Assembly (NCBI GenBank): GCA_902801485.1
Contig: CADCIP010000024.1
Location: 1 to 46,566, forward strand
DNA: 46,566 bases
Source: an uncultured Bacteroidales bacterium
GTDB taxonomy: Bacteria > Bacteroidota > Bacteroidia > Bacteroidales > Bacteroidaceae
Reading direction: 5' to 3'
Made by a program: the position numbers and the translations under genes. The notes under the pieces are model-generated. The model made no database searches. It was not told where the DNA came from and saw only the letters and a list, made by a program, of their open reading frames with translations. Shown piece by piece: positions 33,384 to 39,972 of this stretch. Positions within the stretch are counted from its first letter, which is position 1. Each line of letters starts with the position of its first letter.

Positions 33384-34412
33384 CTACTTTTCACATATAA
33401 GTTCTTCATACTTTACTTCGCGACTCAACATATTGTTTTCCTTCATCAGACGACTGGCCAGATGCACCATGTCCGGACGCAGACGGTACTCTCGTTTTTT
33501 TGACTCACGGTCCACAAGTAGGCGCAACACTTCCTTGAGCATCAGCTGTTGCATCACACGGTTTGTGGCAATATGGTCCTTATTGACGTACTGCATAACG
33601 ATGTCCAAAGCCTCTTCAGGGTGACGAACTGCCCATTCCCAACCCTTCTGGCTGGCCTTAGCAAACTTCTTCGCCTGTTCGGGATGTCGCTCATAATATT
33701 CCCGAGTCATATAAACACCGTCTTCCTGTACATTATAGCCGTGGTCGCAGAAACGATAGACATTTTTATCCGTTATTTCGATACCCGCTTGGATTAGCTG
33801 GTTGTACTCATTGTAACTCATAACCAGAGTTGCATCAAGGGCACCAGCAACAAAAAGATTAACATCTTGAGCGAAGCGCACCCACTGATAGTTCAGGTGA
33901 TCCTTGATGCTCATACAGATAGCTAAATGACCAAAGCCCGCACTCCAGATGCCGACTTTGGCACCTTTTTGCGTTAAGGGGTCTTTGCCGCGGGCTGAGA
34001 CAATGACCATCGCATTGTTCATCGATGTCTGCAAAATGTTCACCAACGATATGCCTTTGTCCAAATTCTCCAAAGCTTGACAAACCTGCATTGTCGTTGC
34101 CTGACAATCGCCAGAGAGTAGTCGGTTGATGGCTGGCTGCGTAGTCGTCGGATGTTCTATGTGCACATTTAGCCCTGCCTCTCGATAGAAACCTTTATAT
34201 TCTGCCACGTAATAGCCGACAAACTGCGCCTGAGCAGTCCACTGAGGAGTAAAGACAATAGTCTCTTCCTTTGCTGTCGTTGCAAATACCATATTACCAC
34301 AGAAAACAAACATGGTAAAGAAGGCAGCAATTAATAGAGAGCGACATAAATTTACAGACCTACCCGAGGACAAATAAACGCGTCTGGATATCAATATCCG
34401 TTCCTTAATCAT
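33384..34412 (-). CDS. NMT1/THI5-like periplasmic binding protein, orphan
   Basis: The protein has 342 residues. A long basic N-region is followed by a hydrophobic core (LLIAAFFTMFVFCGNMVFA) and ATTA-K as a likely cleavage site near residue 46. The mature part opens with VFTPQWTAQAQFVGYYVAEYKGFYREAGL, the hallmark of NMT1/THI5-type (ABC transporter SsuA/ThiY-like) binding proteins, and has GDCQATTMQV and GIWSAGFGHLAIC in expected places. No ABC permease or ATPase gene is next to it. Instead it heads the operon with the Cache/SpoIIE protein, so it may present a ligand to that sensor. Ligand class (pyrimidine, sulfonate, other) cannot be told. A promoter lies at 34445-34476. Confidence 0.85.
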   Translation of the reverse strand: MIKERILISRRVYLSSGRSVNLCRSLLIAAFFTMFVFCGNMVFATTAKEETIVFTPQWTAQAQFVGYYVAEYKGFYREAGLNVHIEHPTTTQPAINRLLSGDCQATTMQVCQALENLDKGISLVNILQTSMNNAMVIVSARGKDPLTQKGAKVGIWSAGFGHLAICMSIKDHLNYQWVRFAQDVNLFVAGALDATLVMSYNEYNQLIQAGIEITDKNVYRFCDHGYNVQEDGVYMTREYYERHPEQAKKFAKASQKGWEWAVRHPEEALDIVMQYVNKDHIATNRVMQQLMLKEVLRLLVDRESKKREYRLRPDMVHLASRLMKENNMLSREVKYEELICEK

Positions 34413-34444
34413 TTTCTTTATTGGTATTTTGTTACTTCACGCTG

Positions 34445-34476
34445 CAAAGATACGGATAAGCAAACAAAAAAACAAA
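34445..34476 (-). promoter_or_regulatory. Promoter of the six-gene signalling operon
   Basis: On the minus strand TTTG (34473-34476), 20 bp, TATCTTTG (34445-34452), followed by a leader of about 27 bases to the start at 34412. Together with the era terminator it separates this operon from era. Confidence 0.7.
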
Positions 34477-34495
34477 CGAATTTAAGTATTTTCGA

Positions 34496-34527
34496 AAGGG
34501 GATGTGCCGTTTTTGGCACATCCCCTT
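34496..34527 (-). terminator. Terminator after era
   Basis: A perfect 13-bp stem (AAGGGGATGTGCC with GGCACATCCCCTT) and a six-base loop, 23 bp after the era stop. The T run on the minus strand is interrupted (TCGAAAATACTT). Confidence 0.8.
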
Positions 34528-34549
34528 GTATTCTGTTTGAGTGTTACAC

Positions 34550-35431
34550 TTACTCCAACTGATAACCGTATGACTTCATAGCGCGCTCACTCTGACGCCA
34601 ATCCTTATCTATTTTAACAAACACCTCCAAGTAAATACTCTTGCCGAAGAACTTCTCCAGGCTTTTGCGTGCTTCAGTACTAACACGTTTCAAGGCTACA
34701 CCCTGATGACCTATGATAATACCCTTCTGACTGTCACGCTCAACATAAATAACGGCATTGATATGGATATTATTATCTGTCTCCTTGAACTGCTCCACCA
34801 CGACTTCTACACTGTAAGGGATTTCCTTATCATAATAGAGCAGGATCTTCTCGCGAATAATCTCGGTCACAAAGAAACGGGCAGGCTTATCTGTCCACTG
34901 ATCCTTATCAAAGTATGCTGGACTTTCTGGCAGAAGCTCCTGAATGCGCTTAAGTACTACATCTACATTGAATTTATGCAAGGCACTGATGGGGATAATC
35001 TCTGCCTTGGGCAGGACAGCATGCCACTCCTCCACCTTCTGGGTGAGAACCTTCTGGTCCGAGATATCTATCTTGTTAATAAGTACCAGAACGGGCACCG
35101 TCATGCGCTGAACCTTCTCCAAGAACCCGGCATTCTTGTCAGGTGTCTCCACCATATCCGTTACATAGAGCAGGACATCGGCATCCTGAAGGGCGCTCTC
35201 AGAGAATTGCAGCATCTGCTCTTGCAACTTGTAGTTGGGTTTCAAAACGCCTGGAGTATCAGAAAAACAGATCTGCATCTCAGGTGTATTAAGGATTCCC
35301 ATAATACGGTGGCGAGTAGTTTGAGCCTTGAACGTAGCAATACTAATGCGCTCACCCACCAGAAGATTCATGAGCGTGCTCTTACCTACATTGGGATTAC
35401 CTACTATGTTTACAAATCCTGCTTTATGCAT
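34550..35431 (-). CDS. era: GTPase Era
   Basis: The protein has 293 residues, the normal length for Era. The GTPase domain has P-loop GNPNVGKST, switch motif SDTPGVL and NKID. The C-terminal KH domain (GHQGVALKRVSTEARKSLE, FGKSIYLEVFV) binds the 3' end of 16S rRNA during 30S maturation. It has its own promoter (TAACTTTG at 35451-35458). It follows fabH by 94 bp, a gap containing composite repeat copy A, and ends at a perfect terminator. Confidence 0.97.
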   Translation of the reverse strand: MHKAGFVNIVGNPNVGKSTLMNLLVGERISIATFKAQTTRHRIMGILNTPEMQICFSDTPGVLKPNYKLQEQMLQFSESALQDADVLLYVTDMVETPDKNAGFLEKVQRMTVPVLVLINKIDISDQKVLTQKVEEWHAVLPKAEIIPISALHKFNVDVVLKRIQELLPESPAYFDKDQWTDKPARFFVTEIIREKILLYYDKEIPYSVEVVVEQFKETDNNIHINAVIYVERDSQKGIIIGHQGVALKRVSTEARKSLEKFFGKSIYLEVFVKIDKDWRQSERAMKSYGYQLE

Positions 35432-35450
35432 GTTATTTTTAATGAAGAAT

Positions 35451-35481
35451 CAAAGTTACCTTTAAACTCTAAACTGTCAAC
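35451..35481 (-). promoter_or_regulatory. Promoter of era
   Basis: On the minus strand GTTG (35478-35481), 19 bp, TAACTTTG (35451-35458). The -33 element lies inside the AT-rich half of repeat copy A, so the repeat contributes part of the promoter. Confidence 0.5.
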
Positions 35482-35515
35482 TCCTCCCTCCCATTTGGGG
35501 GAGGGCCGGGGAGAG
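35461..35515 (+). repeat. Composite repeat, copy A
   Basis: TTTAAACTCTAAACTGTC is followed by CTCCTCCCTCCCATTTGGGG and GAGGGCCGGGGAGAG. It is a palindromic GC-rich core with the same AT-rich lead-in as copy B at 25498-25550. It sits between fabH and era. Confidence 0.7.
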
Positions 35516-35525
35516 AGGCCATCAA

Positions 35526-36605
35526 CTATTTTCTCTTAGCGTACCACTCTTCGCGGGTAATCTCGCCTTCTTTATAGAACTCAGCGGGTTCTTTAGCAGC
35601 TTCTGCAGCACCGTCGTACCCCCAAATCATATAGCTGGCTCCCCAGGTGAAACCAGCGCCAAAAGCTGTGAACACCAATTTATCGCCTTTCTTCAGTCGT
35701 GGTTCATACTCCCAAAGACATAGGGGAAGAGTTCCTCCAGAGGTATTGGCCATGTGATCAATATTGACCATTACATGGTCTTCGTCAACACCTATACGCT
35801 TAGCCACAGAAACCTCTATATTTATATTTGCCTGATGAGGAATAACCCAAGCAATATTGTCTTTATTCAGGCCGTTTCGTTCTGTAAGTGTCTTAACAGC
35901 ACTGCTCATATCCAAAACAGCATGCTTGTAAACGGCCCGACCTTCCTGATACACAAAATGCTCACGAGCATCAACAGTCTCGTGACTTGGCATCTTGGCA
36001 GAACCGCCAGCTGCCATGTGAAGATTCTGATATCCTTTTCCGTCAACTCTATAATATCCGTCCATCAAGCCGAGTTTCTCTGTTGTTGCTTCCATCATTA
36101 CACAAGCTGCACCGTCACCAAAAATAGGACATGTATTGCGATCCTCATAGTTAGTCATACTACTCATGTGGTCACCACCACAGATTATGATGCGTTTGTA
36201 ACGTCCGCTGCGAATATATGAGGCGCCGGCCTCCATGGCATAAAGGAATCCTGCACACGCAGCTTCCATATCGTATCCAAACGCATTTTTTAAACCACAG
36301 TCGCCTATAACTAATGAGGCCGTAGAGGGAAAATGATAGTCGGGAGTCGTGGTCGCACAGATAACCAACTCTATACTATCCGGATTAGCGCCTGTCTTAC
36401 GCAGAAGTTGCTGAACAGCACGAGTCATCATATATGATGTACCACTTCCCTGCTCAGGTTTAAGAATATGGCGTGTCTTCACTCCTATTCGCTCCATAAT
36501 CCACTCATCAGAAGTCTCAACTATGGTTGACATCTCCTCGTTATCCAGAATATAGTCCGGTACATATCCTCCGACACCGGTTATTACGGCATTAATTTCT
36601 TCCAT
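35526..36605 (-). CDS. fabH: Beta-ketoacyl-ACP synthase III
   Basis: The protein has 359 residues. Catalytic Cys117 lies in AACAGF, the His in IPHQANINI and the Asn in NTSGGTLPL, giving the Cys-His-Asn triad of FabH. The GDGAACVM and FGAGFTWGA loops are typical of the thiolase fold. It condenses acetyl-CoA (or branched acyl-CoA) with malonyl-ACP to start fatty acid synthesis. The C-terminal about 25 residues (EEWYAKRK) extend slightly beyond the E. coli enzyme length of 317, as is usual in Bacteroidales. It follows rpmF in the classical yceD-rpmF-fabH order, although a hairpin after rpmF may reduce read-through. Confidence 0.96.
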   Translation of the reverse strand: MEEINAVITGVGGYVPDYILDNEEMSTIVETSDEWIMERIGVKTRHILKPEQGSGTSYMMTRAVQQLLRKTGANPDSIELVICATTTPDYHFPSTASLVIGDCGLKNAFGYDMEAACAGFLYAMEAGASYIRSGRYKRIIICGGDHMSSMTNYEDRNTCPIFGDGAACVMMEATTEKLGLMDGYYRVDGKGYQNLHMAAGGSAKMPSHETVDAREHFVYQEGRAVYKHAVLDMSSAVKTLTERNGLNKDNIAWVIPHQANINIEVSVAKRIGVDEDHVMVNIDHMANTSGGTLPLCLWEYEPRLKKGDKLVFTAFGAGFTWGASYMIWGYDGAAEAAKEPAEFYKEGEITREEWYAKRK

Positions 36606-36629
36606 TATCCTTTAACGTAATTTACAATA

Positions 36630-36676
36630 AAAATAAAGCCGCATGAGCCCAAAATATAAGGGCTATTGCGGCTTAT
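36630..36676 (-). terminator. Terminator or attenuator after rpmF
   Basis: On the minus strand AAGCCGCAATAGCCC pairs with GGGCTCATGCGGCTT (one small mismatch area), followed by TATTTTTATT. It sits between rpmF and fabH, so it may end or attenuate the yceD-rpmF message. Confidence 0.75.
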
Positions 36677-36693
36677 TTCTTTACCTTAGAAGA

Positions 36694-36873
36694 TTATGCT
36701 TCTTTCTCGATAGCAACCTTGCCGCGGTAATATCCGCATGCAGGGCATACTGTGTGATAAATGTGGAACTCACCGCAGTTAGGGCATACTGCCAATGCAG
36801 GAGCTACAGCCTTATCATGAGTTCTTCTCTTGAGGGTCCTAGTCTTGGACTGTCTTCTTTTAGGATGTGCCAT
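36694..36873 (-). CDS. rpmF: 50S ribosomal protein L32
   Basis: The protein is 59 residues: MAHPKRRQSKTRTLKRRTHD, then the zinc-ribbon pairs CPNCGEFH and CPACGYYRG, ending KVAIEKEA. This is a full-length L32 of Bacteroidales type. The four Cys (30, 33, 43, 46) identify the zinc-binding paralogue. It starts 6 bp after the yceD stop and is certainly co-transcribed with it. Confidence 0.96.
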   Translation of the reverse strand: MAHPKRRQSKTRTLKRRTHDKAVAPALAVCPNCGEFHIYHTVCPACGYYRGKVAIEKEA

Positions 36874-36879
36874 TTTGTT

Positions 36880-37401
36880 TTATTTTTTATTGTTATCTAA
36901 TATTTTCTTTAATTCGTTCCAGCGAGGGTCTATTGATTTTTCTTTCTCCTCTGCCGGTGCGAGAGAATCTAATGCCACCGTCATCTGCTGGCTGCATGCT
37001 CCGTCTGGATGAACATGACGAAGGGGAATCTCCAGAGCAGCAAACTCATAGATGTTCCATGCTACATTCAGTACGCCATCGTCCTTAGGAACAACAATCA
37101 AATCGCCATCATCGGCAAATTCATCTCCCAGCTTTGCACGCAATACGTGCTCTGCTCTGATGGGGCAATCCATATAATCCAAGCAACGGTCGCACAAGAC
37201 TTTAACTGTACCATCCAACTGGAACTTCAGTTCATAGGCACCAGCCGTCCGCTTCACCCGTAATGCGACATCCAGCTGACCCTGCTGAATTTCAGGACCC
37301 TGAACAGCGGAGAAGAAGTCATCCTCTACACGCCAGTTGTACGACACAGTACCTTCCGACATGCCTTTCAGATCCACTTTATAGCTATCCAGTTTCTCCA
37401 T
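36880..37401 (-). CDS. yceD: YceD family protein (DUF177)
   Basis: The protein has 173 residues. The DUF177 core has the Cys pair LCDRCLDYM (about residues 68-76) and the acidic C-terminal signature DPRWNELKKIL. YceD proteins are linked to 23S rRNA or ribosome metabolism and are almost always found directly before rpmF, as here. A TAATTTTG -7 box lies 8 bp upstream of the start, at 37409-37416. Confidence 0.93.
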   Translation of the reverse strand: MEKLDSYKVDLKGMSEGTVSYNWRVEDDFFSAVQGPEIQQGQLDVALRVKRTAGAYELKFQLDGTVKVLCDRCLDYMDCPIRAEHVLRAKLGDEFADDGDLIVVPKDDGVLNVAWNIYEFAALEIPLRHVHPDGACSQQMTVALDSLAPAEEKEKSIDPRWNELKKILDNNKK

Positions 37402-37408
37402 CGGGCTG

Positions 37409-37416
37409 CAAAATTA
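37409..37416 (-). promoter_or_regulatory. -7 box for yceD-rpmF
   Basis: TAATTTTG on the minus strand; CTTG 21 bp upstream (37438-37441) is a weak -33 match. The site is very close to the start codon (short leader). Confidence 0.5.
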
Positions 37417-37464
37417 CAAAAAAAACAAATAACGACGCAAGAATTTGCTCTAAAATTTGGTCTA

Positions 37465-38622
37465 TTAGCGTTTTTTGAGCTCAATACGGAACGTTGTACC
37501 TTTCCCAATCTCGGAATTTTTCACAAAAATGCGTCCATTATGATATTCTTCCACAATTCTCTTCGCTAATGAAAGACCTAAACCCCAACCACGCTTTTTG
37601 GTAGTGAAGCCTGGGGTAAAAACATTCTTAAAATGATTCTTGGGAATACCCTTTCCTGTATCTGTTATCTCAACAGAAAAACAATTAGCTTCTTCACAGG
37701 CCACCAATGTTATTCTCCCACTCCCATCCATAGCGTCAATGGCGTTCTTGCAAAGATTTTCGATTACCCATTCAAAGAGCGGGGCACAGATATTGACTAT
37801 AATGGGAGTCTGAGGCAATCGGCACGTCATACTTACACGGTTGCTGGTACGGCGGTTGATGTATTGAACCACCTGCTCCACCACTTCGTTCAGACTCTCG
37901 GGTTTGGGCTCTGGCTGTGAACCAATCTTACTGAAACGCTCAGCAATTCGCTGCAAACGCTGCACGTCTTTTCCCATCTCAGGCAAAAGCTCATCATCGG
38001 GATAGGTTTCACGCAACACTTCCTGCCAAGCCATCAGACTGCTAATAGGTGTTCCCAACTGATGAGCAGTTTCCTTACTGAGGCCCACCCACACTTTATT
38101 CTGCTCGGCTTTCTTGCTACTCAAAAGGGCAAAGATAGCCACAACGACAAATATCAGCACAATTCCCAACTGTACATAGGGCCACCATGCCAATCGCCAC
38201 AATATAAGGCTGTCATCATAACAAATCTCCATATAGTCGGAGGAAGAAAGGTTTATACGTATCACTCTGCCTGATTGACGCATTTGCATGGACTTGGCCT
38301 TCACCACATCATTCTCATTCTGACGTTCATGTTCAGATATGGGTATGTTACGATAGTCCTGTACATTCCCTTCGCGATCAAGAACAACTACCGGAATAGT
38401 ATTATTGCTATTAAGGACTGTCCACACAAGAGTAAGATCGGTATTCTCATCGGCATTGTTCAGGCTCCGCATGGCTTCTGCCCAAATCTCCATCTTGCGC
38501 TGTTCCTCTAGTTTGAGGTCACGCACAAGAACATTTGATACCACCAATGAGGCCACACTCAGAATAATTGCGGCAACCACCAGCAGAATTTTTACCTGAC
38601 GAATTCTGTTTATCCACTGCAT
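37465..38622 (-). CDS. Sensor histidine kinase, orphan
   Basis: The protein has 385 residues. Two membrane helices (about 10-33 and 147-167) flank a short periplasmic loop of about 110 residues. The phospho-acceptor is His187 in KETAHQLGTPISSL, a variant frequent in Bacteroidetes kinases. The ATPase has an N-box ENLCKNAIDAM and the G-boxes ITDTGKGIP and GWGLGLSLAKRIV. There is no response regulator gene nearby, so the partner is elsewhere. The start codon (38620-38622) overlaps a perfect 19-bp palindrome, a possible operator. It ends 64 bp before yceD. Confidence 0.92.
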   Translation of the reverse strand: MQWINRIRQVKILLVVAAIILSVASLVVSNVLVRDLKLEEQRKMEIWAEAMRSLNNADENTDLTLVWTVLNSNNTIPVVVLDREGNVQDYRNIPISEHERQNENDVVKAKSMQMRQSGRVIRINLSSSDYMEICYDDSLILWRLAWWPYVQLGIVLIFVVVAIFALLSSKKAEQNKVWVGLSKETAHQLGTPISSLMAWQEVLRETYPDDELLPEMGKDVQRLQRIAERFSKIGSQPEPKPESLNEVVEQVVQYINRRTSNRVSMTCRLPQTPIIVNICAPLFEWVIENLCKNAIDAMDGSGRITLVACEEANCFSVEITDTGKGIPKNHFKNVFTPGFTTKKRGWGLGLSLAKRIVEEYHNGRIFVKNSEIGKGTTFRIELKKR

Positions 38623-38639
38623 ACGTTATAATAACGTAT
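38621..38639. promoter_or_regulatory. Perfect 19-bp palindrome over the kinase start codon
   Basis: ATACGTTAT A ATAACGTAT is a nine-base perfect inverted repeat with a one-base centre. It overlaps the ATG of the histidine kinase gene and looks like an operator for a dimeric regulator. Confidence 0.55.
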
Positions 38640-38713
38640 AAAATAACCGACTTATTGTGCAAAAAAGAAGAATGAAAAGTCGAGAGTTAAGATTTATGAA
38701 TTAGCTGAAGATT

Positions 38714-38741
38714 ATGAATTATGAATTATGAATTATGAATT
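38714..38741. repeat. Tandem 7-bp repeat (ATGAATT x4)
   Basis: Four perfect copies of ATGAATT, with two further single copies just upstream. They lie directly before the -7 box of the C11 protease gene, in the place expected for its -33 element. Confidence 0.8.
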
Positions 38742-38749
38742 AAAATTAT

Positions 38750-38757
38750 TACCTTTG
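38750..38757 (+). promoter_or_regulatory. -7 box for the C11 protease gene
   Basis: TACCTTTG matches TAnnTTTG but ends only 5 bp before the ATG at 38763, so the message may be leaderless or nearly so. Confidence 0.4.
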
Positions 38758-38762
38758 CCCCC

Positions 38763-39914
38763 ATGAATACAAAATTACTATACATAATTATATATTTGGG
38801 GATGTTTTTTGCTTTCTCTTCATGTAGCGACAGCATGGATTTCCCTGACCTTTATGAGAATATCACCATTATTTACTGGATGGGGGATAATGGACTTAGT
38901 TCTACTGCAGAAAAGGATATTGAAGAACTTGTGCAAGGCAAAGACAAAATTCCTGCCAACAGTAAAATTATAATATATTACGACAAGACAAATGATTATC
39001 CCGTCATTTATCAACTGGATGCTGAAAACGGGAAAAAGATATGGAAACAATTCACTCGGGAAGAGGATTGCACTGATTCGCTAACCATTCTTACCAACCT
39101 GAAAGATATTATCAGAAATTTCCCCGCCAAAAATTACGGGTTAGCCTTCGGTTCACATGGCTCAGGATGGGTATGGCAACGACGAATGGCTTTAGGGCCA
39201 GACATCAGCCACAATAGCAATTATCTGAATATTCCCACTTTACGAGGTGTATTAGAGCAGTTACCACACTTTAAATACATCTTTTTTGATGTTTGTTTTA
39301 TGCAAGGCATAGAAGTGGCTTATGAACTGCGTAATGTTACGGATTGGATTGTTGGCTCTCCTGCTGAGATTCCCGGACCTGGTGCCCCTTACAGCATCAT
39401 TACCGAAGCATTATGCAAAGGTGACATAAATGGTATTGTAGAAGGGTACGAAGACTATTACCCTATCGGCAATTACAACGGTGTCGTTCTCTCCGCAATA
39501 AAATGCGATGAACTGGAAAACTTTGCAATCTGCACACGCCAATACATTGAACAAGCCTTTGCTAACAGGCAAACCATCTCGGCCAGTGATATTCAGGCCA
39601 TTCAAAAGTATTCTTCAGAATTCAGTTCCTACACATACTGTTTCGACATGAATTCAGCCATGTCACGCATTCTTTCGGAAGAAGAATACCTTAACTGGTT
39701 CCAATCATTTGACAAGACCGTCCCTATACGCCAGGCTAAAACCGGTAAATGGTATGCACGTTATTGTTACGATGCAACAATCTACGATTCGGAACATTTT
39801 GGAGGTTTCTCAATGTACATTCCCAAAGATGATTATGAAGGGAATATCAAGAACACCGATTTGCGACGTTTCCAATGGTACAAAGCAGTTGGATGGGATA
39901 GAACCGGATGGTAA
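38763..39914 (+). CDS. Clostripain-like (C11) cysteine protease lipoprotein
   Basis: The protein has 383 residues. A signal peptide with lipobox FSSC (Cys21) is followed by an acidic tether (SDSMDF), so it should be a surface or outer membrane lipoprotein. The clan CD dyad is visible: His132 in FGSHGSGW and Cys178 in FFDVCFMQG. A block after the Cys (GSPAEIPGPGAPYS) is also typical of C11/clostripain enzymes, which prefer Arg or Lys at the cut site. The family is known from Bacteroides fragipain and related proteins. It stands alone before the aminopeptidase gene (58 bp), perhaps one transcript. Confidence 0.9.
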   Translation: MNTKLLYIIIYLGMFFAFSSCSDSMDFPDLYENITIIYWMGDNGLSSTAEKDIEELVQGKDKIPANSKIIIYYDKTNDYPVIYQLDAENGKKIWKQFTREEDCTDSLTILTNLKDIIRNFPAKNYGLAFGSHGSGWVWQRRMALGPDISHNSNYLNIPTLRGVLEQLPHFKYIFFDVCFMQGIEVAYELRNVTDWIVGSPAEIPGPGAPYSIITEALCKGDINGIVEGYEDYYPIGNYNGVVLSAIKCDELENFAICTRQYIEQAFANRQTISASDIQAIQKYSSEFSSYTYCFDMNSAMSRILSEEEYLNWFQSFDKTVPIRQAKTGKWYARYCYDATIYDSEHFGGFSMYIPKDDYEGNIKNTDLRRFQWYKAVGWDRTGW

Positions 39915-39972
39915 ACACCCACCCTTAAATCATAATTTACAATAACCCATAATCAAAAAAACACAAACAAAT

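Noticed and set aside
34706-35539. Plus-strand frame of 277 codons opposite era
   Set aside because: Antisense to era; its end is the translated repeat copy A.
36643-36900. Plus-strand frame over the L32 region
   Set aside because: The minus strand encodes a complete rpmF with its zinc Cys pairs.
38693-38750. CRISPR-like look of the ATGAATT repeats
   Set aside because: The units are 7 bp without spacers; this is a simple tandem repeat.
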